In this document: positions 52,272-60,471 of the stretch, piece by piece | How positions within the stretch are numbered: the first letter of the stretch is position 1 | Layout of the letters: each line of letters opens with the position of its first letter | From: Palsa-504 sp963835775 | Lineage (GTDB): Bacteria > Actinomycetota > Actinomycetes > Streptosporangiales > Streptosporangiaceae | Length of the DNA stretch: 64,000 bases | Direction: 5' to 3' | Assembly: GCA_963835775.1 (NCBI GenBank) | Contig: CAWIHB010000004.1 | Location: 682,001-746,000 of the forward strand | Program-made: the position numbers and the translations under genes | The notes under the pieces: model-generated | Database searches by the model: none | What the model was told of the DNA's origin: nothing | What the model saw: only the letters and a program-made list of their open reading frames with translations

Positions 52272-53459
52272 GTGACACGAGCGCACGCGGTGGTGATCGG
52301 CGCAGGGATCGGCGGCCTGGCGGCGGCTGCGGGGCTGCATGCGGCCGGCTGGGATGTCACTGCCTGCGAGCGCGCCAGGTCGCTTGAGCCGGTCGGAGTC
52401 GCCCTGGCACTGGCTCCCAACGGGCTGCGCGCGCTGGATGCGATCGGAGCCGGGGATGCGCTGCGGGCGCTGGCGGTCCCGCAGGAACTGGGCATCCGGC
52501 GTTGCGACGGCCGGTGGCTCATGCGCAGCACTACCGGCCGGATGATCTCGGACCGGTTCGGGGATCCGGTCATCTTGCTGCCGCGGGCGGCCGTCATCGA
52601 CGCGCTGGCGGCCCGTGTTCCCGGCGGGGTACTCTGCCTGGCCACCGAGGTGACGTCGGTCGAATCCGGGGGGAAGGCGGCAGCGCGCGTGGCCACCACG
52701 GCGGGCGAGCTGGATGCCGACCTCGTGGTGGCCGCGGACGGGATCGGTTCGGCGTCGCGCTCGGCGCTGTTCCCCGGTCATCCGGGGCTTCGCTACGCGG
52801 GGTTCACCACCTGGCGGCTGCTCGCAGGTCCGGTGACCGGGCAGGTCCCGATGGCGGAGAGCTGGGGGCGCGGTACCGTCTTCGGCGTGATGCCGCTGTC
52901 GGACGGGCGGGTCTACTGCTACGCCGCCGCGCCCGCGGACCCCGGCGCGAGCGCCGGCGACGAGCTGCCCGAGCTGGTCAGGCTCTTCGGCGGGTGGCAC
53001 GAGCCGATTCCGGGACTGCTCGCGATCACCAGGCCGCAGGACGTGCTCCGCCATGATGTCGCCGAGCTGGCCGCACCGCTGCCGTCCTTCCACCGCGGCC
53101 GGGCCGCGCTGCTCGGCGACGCCGCCCATCCGATGACGCCGAACCTCGGCCAGGGCGCGTGCCAGGCACTCGAAGACGCCGCGGTCATCTCCTGGCTGGC
53201 TGCCGGGACGCGACCGGACGCGGTAACCGGGATGCTGGCCCGTTACACCGCCGCCAGGCTGCCGCGCACCACAGACGTCGTCCGCTGGTCCCGCCGTGCC
53301 GCCACCATGACAACCTGGGCCTCGCCTCCCGCCGTCGCCTTCCGCAACACGGTGGCGCGGCTGACAGGCAGGCTCGCACCGGGAGCCGCGCTGCGCGGCC
53401 TCGCCGCCATCTACGGCTGGCAACCCCCGGCCGCGGCCCGCCCCGGGGACGCGGGCTGA
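52272..53459 (+). CDS. FAD-dependent monooxygenase (class A, PHBH fold)
   Basis: Flavoprotein hydroxylase of 395 residues. FAD motifs: GAGIGGLAAAAGLHAAG (first GxGxxG), DADLVVAADGIGSASR (DG motif) and ALLGDAAHPMTPNLGQGACQALEDA (GD motif). LALAPNGLRALDAIG is typical of the salicylate/6-hydroxynicotinate-type branch. GTG 52272 is the start. The substrate, probably an aromatic or polyketide-like ring, is unknown and the flanking genes give no hint. Confidence 0.93.
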   Translation: MTRAHAVVIGAGIGGLAAAAGLHAAGWDVTACERARSLEPVGVALALAPNGLRALDAIGAGDALRALAVPQELGIRRCDGRWLMRSTTGRMISDRFGDPVILLPRAAVIDALAARVPGGVLCLATEVTSVESGGKAAARVATTAGELDADLVVAADGIGSASRSALFPGHPGLRYAGFTTWRLLAGPVTGQVPMAESWGRGTVFGVMPLSDGRVYCYAAAPADPGASAGDELPELVRLFGGWHEPIPGLLAITRPQDVLRHDVAELAAPLPSFHRGRAALLGDAAHPMTPNLGQGACQALEDAAVISWLAAGTRPDAVTGMLARYTAARLPRTTDVVRWSRRAATMTTWASPPAVAFRNTVARLTGRLAPGAALRGLAAIYGWQPPAAARPGDAG

Positions 53460-53592
53460 CGTGAAGTGAGCAGCTAAACCAGGCGACTGGCAGAGGTCGG
53501 GTCGTGGCGCCGGCCGGTTGCTGGCGTATGACCGGGGCATGCGGCATGCGCAACGGGGCGGCGCTGCCGGTGCGGACCCGGCGTCCTCAGTC

Positions 53593-54672
53593 TTATGGGC
53601 CTGCCTTGTTCACGGATGTGGGGTCGCTGGAGGACAGGACGCTGTGAGACGCGCGCTTGGCCCCCCGGGCCGCTATGTAGCGGTCGAGGCGTCCGCCCTC
53701 AGGCGCGGCACCAGGCTCCGGTTCCTCCGGCTCGGTGCCCTGCGCGGCCGCCGGGGGTTCGGAGGGCCTGGTCGGCCGTAGGTCGGAAGTAACCGGGGCT
53801 GGGGGATTCAGGCGCATGATGGCCAGCGGCGCGGGATTCACGGCGGCCGGGCGCCGGCCGAAGGAGACGATCGAGGTGCCCACTATCGCGGCTTCGGCGA
53901 TGTGATCGTGCTGGCCCTCGACCGCCGGGCATTCCCGCTCGCCGATGTGCAAGGTCATCTCGTCGACAACGACCCCGTCCCCCCGATGCTCGGCAACCGC
54001 CCGTTTCAGCTGGTCCCGCGCATCCCGGCGGGTATCTTTGACCAGTTCGGTGTAGCTTCCCACCTCGCGGCGGCCCGCGTTGCGGCGTGTCTGGCGGCGG
54101 GTACGCGTGTCATCATGGCGCGAGCCGAGGGAGATACCGAAGACCAGCGCGGTGGGAACCCAGCCGGCCTGCACCAGCAGGGCGAACTCCTGCCCGGACA
54201 AGTGCGAGGTGAACGGGGCGGCCGGGCGGATCGCGCTACGCGCGCGGACCGCCGTTCCCTGCAAGACAATCTCCGTTCCGCCGGCCGGGAACGGCATGAT
54301 CGCCAGCGTCGCCCCGACGATGCCGTCACCGCCCAGCGCCCGGCACTCCTCGACCGCCCGCGACAGCGCCAGCCTGCGCACCCCGTAAGCCTTCCGCAGC
54401 AGCGCAGCGAACGGCCCGCCGGTGGCAGAGGCAAGGTCGGTCCGCGGCGTATACGACGCCGTACCCGAGCACTTGCCCGTGCGGCCCACATAGCCCAGAT
54501 GCACCACGGCGGCGCCGAGGACGTGCCCGACTGGGTCGAATCCCGCCCCGGAAATGGCGGTGAACTCCTGCACCGACAGCAGCGATCCCCAGGCCTGGCT
54601 GGTGCGCAGGCGCTCCAGGCGCGCACCGGCAGGGCCGTCAGTTGCAGGCGCGCCCGGGTGATCGTCAACCAT
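53593..54672 (-). CDS. YbjQ/heavy-metal-binding-domain family protein
   Basis: Protein of 359 residues containing two YbjQ-like (PF01906-type) alpha/beta units. In the first, LSVQEFTAISGAGFDPVGHVLGAAVVHLGY and AVEECRALGGDGIVGATLAIMP are seen; in the second, LSGQEFALLVQAGWVPTALVFGISLG, LVKDTRRDARDQLKRAVAEHRGDGVVV. Single-unit relatives form pentamers of unknown function; the duplicated form is found in actinobacteria. The last 80 residues are low-complexity Pro/Glu-rich. A histidine/acid-rich metal site is not obvious, so the family name may mislead. Confidence 0.75.
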   Translation of the reverse strand: MVDDHPGAPATDGPAGARLERLRTSQAWGSLLSVQEFTAISGAGFDPVGHVLGAAVVHLGYVGRTGKCSGTASYTPRTDLASATGGPFAALLRKAYGVRRLALSRAVEECRALGGDGIVGATLAIMPFPAGGTEIVLQGTAVRARSAIRPAAPFTSHLSGQEFALLVQAGWVPTALVFGISLGSRHDDTRTRRQTRRNAGRREVGSYTELVKDTRRDARDQLKRAVAEHRGDGVVVDEMTLHIGERECPAVEGQHDHIAEAAIVGTSIVSFGRRPAAVNPAPLAIMRLNPPAPVTSDLRPTRPSEPPAAAQGTEPEEPEPGAAPEGGRLDRYIAARGAKRASHSVLSSSDPTSVNKAGP

Positions 54673-55069
54673 GAGCCCACCCCGCTCACTCGCAGTCGGC
54701 CCGCACTCGATGGCAGGGATCGTAGTCCGCCGGATCGGCGGCGTTCAAACCGTTGGTCGAGTGGCTGACCGGAGGAGCGCAGTTCGGCGCGGTGCCTCCC
54801 CAGCCGCGCGGCCCGGCGGGTTACCTGCGCCCTTCCGGGCCGCCCTCCGGTTAACTGCATATCCCGGACCCTGTTTCATTCCGCTGGCGTGGGCCGCTGG
54901 CGTGGGCCGCTGGCGTGGGCCGCTGGCGTGGGCCGCTGTCGTGGGCGGAGCACACTAGCCCGGCCGGCCGGGTTTCCGTGCCGCAGGCATGGTGCCGGCC
55001 TGTATCAGTTCCGGGATCCCGCCCTCCGTGTCTGAGGGGATGCAACTAACCACGGGACGGGGGTTTCCG
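54673..55069. other. Intergenic region with a 13-bp tandem repeat
   Basis: No gene is supported in this 400-bp stretch. Its main feature is the 13-bp repeat array at 54881-54945. The 13-bp period is not a multiple of three, which agrees with non-coding sequence. Confidence 0.6.
54881..54945. repeat. 13-bp tandem repeat, five copies
   Basis: Five consecutive copies of CCGCTGGCGTGGG; the last has one substitution (CCGCTGTCGTGGG). Intergenic. Confidence 0.92.
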
Positions 55070-55378
55070 ATGGATGCCAGCGTGATGTTCCTGGACTGCC
55101 CGGCATACATGGACCGTACGGGCGCGGCCCGGTGCGGGCTGCCGACGTCGGTGGAGGGCCGGTACACGGTCAACTCGACCGACGGGCCGCTGGAGAGCGT
55201 CATGATCCGCTGCCCGCGGGGTCACTACTTCAACGGCCCGCTCGAGTCGATGCTGTGGGATAAGGCCGCGAGCGTCCCCAGGGCGGAGGACGGCCGCGGC
55301 CGGGACGCGGTCCGGGATCACGGCGTGGCCTCCTCGCCGGCCCTCCTCTGCCCGGCCGGCTATCATGCCGGCCGGGTG
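55070..55378 (+). CDS. Small Cys/zinc-ribbon-like conserved protein with no nearby stop
   Basis: From ATG 55070 the frame reads MDASVMFLDCPAYMDRTGAA, RCGLPTSVEGRYTVNSTDGP, LESVMIRCPRGHYFNGPLES, a recognisable actinobacterial hypothetical type with paired Cys that suggest a zinc ribbon. Beyond about residue 70 similarity fades, and no in-frame stop appears until 56026, far inside the antisense strand of iolD. Either the gene lost its stop or a frameshift lies near 55270. The end given here is simply the edge of iolD. Confidence 0.5.
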
Positions 55379-57253
55379 TTACAAGTAGGGCCGCTGCCGC
55401 TGCTTGGCCTTCTCGTACGCCGCCCGGGCCTCCCGGGTGGTCTCGAGCGCGGCCACCTCCGCCACCGGCACGTCCCACCACGCCTCGCTGGACGGCGCGC
55501 CGAGCAGCGGGTCGGTCTCGATGCACACCATGGTGGTCCGGTCCGCGGCCCGCGCCTTGACCAGCGCTTCCCGGAATTCCTCGATGGTCTGGGCCCGCAG
55601 CACGTCCACGCCCAGGCTGGCCGCGTTGGCCGCCAGGTCGACCGGCAGGAACCTGCCGTCCAGGCGGCCGTCCGGCCCGCGGAACCGGTAACTGGTGCCG
55701 AACCGCTGCGCGCCGACGGACTCCGACAGGTTCCCGATCGAGGCGAACCCGTGGTTGTCCACGCACACCACGACCAGCTTGATCCCCTCCTGCACGGCGG
55801 TGACCAGCTCGCTGGCCATCATCAGGTACGACCCGTCGCCGACCAGCACGAAGACCTCGCGGTCGGGTGCCGCCAGCTTGGCCCCGAGACCGCCCGCGAT
55901 CTCATAGCCCATGCACGAGTAGCCGTACTCGACGTGGTAGCCGCCCGGATCGCGGGTGCGCCACAACTTGTGCAGGTCTCCGGGCATCGAGCCCGCGGCG
56001 CACAGCACCACGTCCCGCTCCTGTGACACCTCGTTCGCGACCCCGATGACCTCCGCCTGGGCGGGCAGCGGCTGGTGCCTGGTGGTGTAGGCGGCCTCCA
56101 CCATGGCCTGCCAGCGCCCGGCCAGCCCGGCGGCCCGTTCCCGGACGGCTGGGTCCGCCGACCATCCGGCCAGCGCCTCGGCCAGGGCTTCCAGCGCCGC
56201 CCGGGCGTCGGCTACGACCGCGACGCCGGACTGCTTGGCCGCGTCGAACGCGGCCACGTTGATGCTGACGAACCTCACCCCGGGTTCGGCGAAGACGGTA
56301 CGGGAGGCGGTGGTGAAATCGCTCCACCTGGTTCCGATGCCGATGACGACGTCGGCGCGGGCAGCCAGCTCGTTGGCCGCGGGGGTCCCGGTCGCGCCGA
56401 TCGCGCCCACGCACAGCGGGTCATCGGAGCGCATCGACCCCTTGCCGGCCTGCGTCTGGCCGACCGGTATGCCGAACGTGCCGGCGAACGACCGCAGCGC
56501 CGCGGTGGCCTCCGAGTAGATGACCCCTCCGCCGGCCACGATGAGCGGTCGCCGGGCGGAACGGACCACCAGCGCCGCCCGGGCCACGGCGGCCTGGTCC
56601 GGGGGAGTCCTGGGGACGGGCCAGATCCGCTCCCGGAACAGCTCCTCGGGCCAGTCGCGCGCCTCCGCCTGCACGTCCTGCGGCAGCGCCAGGGTCACCG
56701 CCCCGGTCTCGGCCGGGTCGGTCAGCACCCGCATGGCGGCCAGCAGCGCCGAGGGCAGCTGCTCCGGGCGCCAGATGCGGTCGAAGAACCGTGACACGGG
56801 CCGGAACGCGTCGTTGACGCTGATGTCCTGCGCGGCGGGCAGCTCGAGCTGCTGCAGCACCGGGTCGGCCACCCGGGTGGCGAAGGTGTCGCCCGGCAGC
56901 AGCAGCACCGGCAGCCGGTTGATGGTGGCCAGCGCGGCCCCGGTCACCATGTTGGTCGCGCCTGGCCCGACCGACGACGTGCAGGCCAGCGTGGACATCC
57001 GGTTCCTGGTCCGGGCGAACGCGGCGGCCGCGTGCACCATGGCCTGCTCGTTGCGGCCCTGCCAGTAACGCAGGCCGGGCTCGGCGGAGAGCTCGGCCTC
57101 CAGCAGGCCCTGGCCCAGGCCGGCCACGTTGCCGTGCCCGAAGATGCCGAAGCAGCCCTCGAGGAGCCGGTGCCGCGTGCCGTCCCGCTCGCTGCGCTGC
57201 GCAGCCAGGAACCGCACCACGGCCTGCCCCACCGTCAGCCGTACTGTCGTCAA
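55379..57253 (-). CDS. iolD: 3D-(3,5/4)-trihydroxycyclohexane-1,2-dione hydrolase
   Basis: Thiamine-diphosphate enzyme of about 624 residues of myo-inositol catabolism; it opens the ring of the diketo intermediate to 5-deoxy-D-glucuronate. The N-terminal Glu-containing ThDP domain (EGCFGIFGHGNVAGLGQGLLE, ACTSSVGPGATNMVTGAALATINRLPVLLLPGD), a central domain with VIGIGTRWSDFTTASR, and the C-terminal ThDP motif GDGSYLMMASELVTAVQEGIKLVVVCVDNHGF are intact. TTG 57253 overlaps the TGA of iolB (TTGA); GTG 57265 is the alternative. The gene itself looks functional, but the two genes upstream of it are disrupted. Confidence 0.95.
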   Translation of the reverse strand: MTTVRLTVGQAVVRFLAAQRSERDGTRHRLLEGCFGIFGHGNVAGLGQGLLEAELSAEPGLRYWQGRNEQAMVHAAAAFARTRNRMSTLACTSSVGPGATNMVTGAALATINRLPVLLLPGDTFATRVADPVLQQLELPAAQDISVNDAFRPVSRFFDRIWRPEQLPSALLAAMRVLTDPAETGAVTLALPQDVQAEARDWPEELFRERIWPVPRTPPDQAAVARAALVVRSARRPLIVAGGGVIYSEATAALRSFAGTFGIPVGQTQAGKGSMRSDDPLCVGAIGATGTPAANELAARADVVIGIGTRWSDFTTASRTVFAEPGVRFVSINVAAFDAAKQSGVAVVADARAALEALAEALAGWSADPAVRERAAGLAGRWQAMVEAAYTTRHQPLPAQAEVIGVANEVSQERDVVLCAAGSMPGDLHKLWRTRDPGGYHVEYGYSCMGYEIAGGLGAKLAAPDREVFVLVGDGSYLMMASELVTAVQEGIKLVVVCVDNHGFASIGNLSESVGAQRFGTSYRFRGPDGRLDGRFLPVDLAANAASLGVDVLRAQTIEEFREALVKARAADRTTMVCIETDPLLGAPSSEAWWDVPVAEVAALETTREARAAYEKAKQRQRPYL

Positions 57254-58048
57254 GGCATGCTCCACGTGGACACCCGGGGATCGACCGGCTGGTCCTTCCA
57301 CTGCTCCCGCACCCACGAGTGCACCGGATCGTCGCAGATCAGCCATTCCCGCCGGCCGGGGCCTGCCATTACGTTCAGGTAGTACAGGTCGTAGCCGGGC
57401 ACGGCCATCGACGGGCCGTGCCAGCCGTGCGGGACGATCACCACGTCCCCGCTGTGCACCTCGGCCAGCACGTCGGCCGGCCGTTCCGCCGTGCCGTACA
57501 CGCGCTGGTAAGCCAGGCCGGGTCCGGCCGGGCCGCCGGTCACCTCGAAGTAGTAGATCTCCTCCAGGACCGATTCTCCTGGCCGTTCCGTATCATGCTT
57601 ATGCGGCGGGAACGATGACCAGTTCCCGGCCGGGGTGAACACCTCGCAGGCGATCAGGCGGTCGGCCTCGAGCACGTCCGGGGTGCCGAAGTTGCTGACC
57701 CGCCGCGAGCAGGACCCGGCGCCGCGCAGCTCCACCTTGACCTCGTCCGCCCGCACGTGCCGGAACGGCAGTCCCTCCGCCTGGGACCGGGCGCTGGCCA
57801 GCGCGAACCGGCCGCCATCCGGCGTGCTGATCCGGTAGGCGGTATCCCGGGGCATGTAGGCGCAGTCGGTGATCGCGGTGAACACGTCGGAGCGGCCGGC
57901 CAGCTCCGCGCCGCCCGCGTCGGTGTCGACGTCGCACGCGCCCGTCAGCGGCAGCACGATCATCTCGTCCCCGCCGGTGTCGCCCAGCTCGACCTCTCCC
58001 GCGGCCAGCTCGAGCACCCGCAGGCCGCTGTATCCCCAGCGCGCGACC

Positions 58049-59467
58049 GGCTCTCCGGTGGTCTCAGGTATGGGGGTGTAGGCGGCGTCGGTGGCGTGTC
58101 GGTCCAAAGCGGGTGGCTGGGCGGCCGGTAGCGTGCCGTTTCTGGACGTGACGGCATGTGACCGGAGGTGGCCCGGATGGCGGACGGATCGGTGTGGGAC
58201 GAGATCCTCGACACCCAGCACGTGGAGGTGGTGCGGACCTACATCGAGCAGTGGCCGCGGCAGGGCCGTTCGCCGGAGAAGGTCCTGATCGTGGTTGTTC
58301 AGCCGGACGCGGAACACCGCTGGCTGTGCCCGGAATGCGGTTCGGAGCTCGACCTCGTGGAGTGGGATACCCGCAGGTGGCGGACCCTGGACGTGCACGG
58401 GAAACGGTGCTTCCTGGAAGCCAGGCTGCCCCGGGGCATCTGCCCTGAGCACAAGAAGATCACCGCGGCGGTGCCGTGGGCCCGGCACGATGACCGGTTC
58501 AGCAGGCCGTTCGAGGAGTTCACGGCGTGGCTGGCCGCGAACGGGCCATGGACGAAGGTCGCCCGGCAGCTGCGGGTCACCTGGGACGCGGTGGCCAGCA
58601 TGGCGGCGCGGGTGAGCGCGGACGCGGCCGCCGGGCGGGACCGGCTCGGCGGGCTGACGCGGATCGGGATCGATGAGAAGTCCTGGGGCAAGCGCGCGGA
58701 CCAGTACCTGATCGTGGTCACCGATCATGATGCGGGGACGATCGCGTGGATGGGCGAGGGCCGCTGCCAGGCCACGGTGGAGCAGTTCTTCGATGAGCTC
58801 GGCCCGGAACGGTCCGGGCTGCTCACCGATGTGTCCGCGGACGGCGCGGAATGGATCCACGATGTCGTCCGGGAGAAGGCACCGCAGGCGCTGATCAGCG
58901 TCGATGCGTTCCACGTGGTGAAATGGGCCGGCGAGAAGCTCGATCAGCTGCGCCGCCGCCTGGCCGCCGAGCTGACGGCCGCCGGGCACCAGGACCAGGC
59001 CGCCACCCTCGGCAAGGGCCTGTGGGCGCTGCGGAAGAAACCGGAGAAGCTCACCGGCAGCCAGCGGACCGCGCTGGCCGGGATCAAGCGGGACAACAGC
59101 CACCTGTACACCGGGTACCTGATCAAGGAACAGGTCCGGGAGATGTTCAAGGTCAAGGGAGACGACGGCAAGGCCCTGCTCACCGGGGTCATCGCCTGGG
59201 CGCAGCGATCGCAGATCCCCGAGATGATCAAGTACGCGAAGACCCTGGCGCACTACAAACCGCTCATCGGGAACACCCTGGCCGGGGGGCCGTCGAACGG
59301 CCGGGCCGAAGCACTGAACTCCCAGCTCAACGCCCTGATCACCCGGGCACGAGGCTTCCGCAGCGCGGCCGCCCTGATGAACATGGCCACCTTCGTCCAC
59401 GGCGGCATCTGCCCCGATTCACCCTACGCCTGACGATGCGACCGATACCTGAAAGGGAGGGAGAGCC
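58049..59467 (+). mobile_element. ISL3-family insertion sequence, 1419 bp, complete
   Basis: Both ends are visible: GGCTCTCCGGTGGTCTCAGG at 58049 and, on the other strand from 59467, GGCTCTCCCTCCCTTTCAGG, each followed by TAT. They match at 17 of 23 positions and start with the GGCTCT typical of ISL3 ends. The 8-bp sequence GCGCGACC is duplicated directly on both sides (58041-58048 and 59468-59475), as expected for this family. It carries one intact transposase gene. The target is iolB. Confidence 0.95.
58177..59433 (+). CDS. ISL3-family transposase
   Basis: DDE transposase of about 418 residues. An N-terminal zinc finger (CPECGSEL and later GICPEHKK) precedes a helix-turn-helix region (WTKVARQLRVTWDAVASMAARV). 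The catalytic acids are in IGIDEKSWGK, SADGAEW..VDAFHVVKWAGE and NGRAEALNSQLNALITRARG. Start ATG 58177 lies eight bases after GGAGG; a GTG at 58168 is in frame. No stop or frameshift is seen, so the element could still be active. It is encoded opposite to iolB. Confidence 0.95.
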   Translation: MADGSVWDEILDTQHVEVVRTYIEQWPRQGRSPEKVLIVVVQPDAEHRWLCPECGSELDLVEWDTRRWRTLDVHGKRCFLEARLPRGICPEHKKITAAVPWARHDDRFSRPFEEFTAWLAANGPWTKVARQLRVTWDAVASMAARVSADAAAGRDRLGGLTRIGIDEKSWGKRADQYLIVVTDHDAGTIAWMGEGRCQATVEQFFDELGPERSGLLTDVSADGAEWIHDVVREKAPQALISVDAFHVVKWAGEKLDQLRRRLAAELTAAGHQDQAATLGKGLWALRKKPEKLTGSQRTALAGIKRDNSHLYTGYLIKEQVREMFKVKGDDGKALLTGVIAWAQRSQIPEMIKYAKTLAHYKPLIGNTLAGGPSNGRAEALNSQLNALITRARGFRSAAALMNMATFVHGGICPDSPYA

Positions 59468-59583
59468 GCGCGACCTCGGGCGTGATGCGCACCACCTCCC
59501 GTCCGCCGGCTGTGCTCCCGGCCGGGAAATGCCAGTTCACACGCGTATTATCGGCGTTCACACGCTGCTCCTTTGCGTCGGGC

Positions 59584-60420
59584 TCACGGATACGACATCT
59601 GCAGGAAGCTCTCCACCTCAGCGGTGGTCGGCATCGCCGATGAGCATTCCAGGCGGGTGGTTACGATCGCCCCGGCCGCGTTAGCGAAGCGGAGGACCCG
59701 GTCCAGGGGCCAGCCGGCCAGCAGTCCGTGGCACAGGGCGCCGCCGAACCCGTCCCCGGCGCCGATCCCGTTGACCACCTCGACCCTGATCGGGGGCACC
59801 TCCACGTCCGGAGTCCGCGCGTACACGCCGTCCGGGCCGCGCTTGACCACGGCCAGTTCCACGCCCGCCTCGAGCAGCGCCGCGGCCGCGGCCCGCGCAT
59901 TCGCAGTGCCGACCGCGACCTCGACCTCATCCAGGTTGCCCACGGCCACCGTGACGTGCGGGAGTGCGGCCTGGACCTGCTCGCGGGCCTGTTCCCGCGA
60001 GGCCCAGAACACCGGCCGGTAGTCCAGGTCGAGCACGGTCAGCGGCGCCCTGCCGCGGGCCTGCCAGGCCGCGAAGTGGGCCGCGCGGCTGGGCTCGGCG
60101 CACAGCCCGGTCACCGTGGCCCAGAACAGCCGGGCCGTGCTGACCTCGCCTGCCGGGATCTCCTCCGGCCTGATCTCCAGGTCGGGCGCCTTGGGATACC
60201 GGTAGAACCAGATCGGGAAATGATCGGGCGGGAATATCTCGCAGAACGTCACCGGGGTAGGCAGGTCAGGCACGGCGGTGACGAACGCGTCGTCCACGCC
60301 GAACTCGCCCAGGGCGCGGTGCACGTACCGGCCGAACGGGTCCGCGCCGGTGCGCGTGATGACCGCCGACCTGCGGCCGTGCCGGGCCGCCGCCACGTTC
60401 GTCGCGCTGCCGCCCAGTAA
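59584..60420 (-). pseudogene. iolC: 5-dehydro-2-deoxygluconokinase gene (PfkB family), 5' end lost
   Basis: PfkB-family kinase of inositol catabolism, truncated at its start. The visible part begins at LGGSATNVAAARHGRRSAVITRTG, includes TVLDLDYRPVFWASREQAREQVQ and the catalytic VNGIGAGDGFGGALCHGLLAGWPLDRVLRFANAAGAIV with the base Asp, and ends QMSYP. Intact IolC proteins have about 30-35 residues before LGGSATN (VDIYPLQ..SFGKYLGGSATN); here unrelated sequence (ALHLPRYHVETVM) takes their place. The break coincides with the left edge of the DNA carrying a serine integrase gene. The missing 5' part was not found elsewhere in the window. Confidence 0.85.
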
Positions 60421-60450
60421 CATGACAGTCTCAACGTGGTATCGTGGGAG
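60410..60450. other. Left junction (att-like site) of the integrase element in iolC
   Basis: iolC similarity stops at about 60420, and the integrase gene begins 50 bp further on, reading away from it. Large serine integrases lie beside their attachment site, so this stretch is the probable attL/attR. The exact core dinucleotide cannot be chosen without the empty site or the other end. Confidence 0.5.
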
Positions 60451-60471
60451 GTGAAGGGCAGGCGACACAAG

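Larger units (their letters stand above)
57250..59561 (-). pseudogene. iolB: 5-deoxy-glucuronate isomerase gene interrupted by an ISL3 element
   Basis: The gene starts at GTG 59561 (VNADNTRVNWHFPAGS) behind AAAGGAG and runs to RITPEVAR at 59468. It is then cut by the insertion element at 58049-59467 and resumes at 58048 with RWGYSGLRVLEL, ending with STWSMP at 57250. Removing the element and one copy of the 8-bp duplication restores a perfect frame of about 298 residues. The cupin metal-site segments FPPHKHDTERPGE and EEIYYFEVTGG and VVIVPHGWHGPSMAVPGYDLYYLNVMAGP identify IolB, which isomerises 5-deoxy-glucuronate. With the insertion the first 31 residues are separated from the rest, and no good start lies at the downstream part. 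Confidence 0.92.

Noticed and set aside
57250..59400. Single 716-codon minus-strand protein
   Set aside because: Only its last part is IolB; the rest is antisense to the ISL3 transposase. The true iolB start lies beyond the element at 59561.
58064..59452. Shorter IS limits based on TCAGGTAT/ATACCTGA alone
   Set aside because: These are the inner parts of the terminal repeats; flanks give no target duplication, whereas 58049-59467 gives an exact 8-bp duplication and restores iolB.
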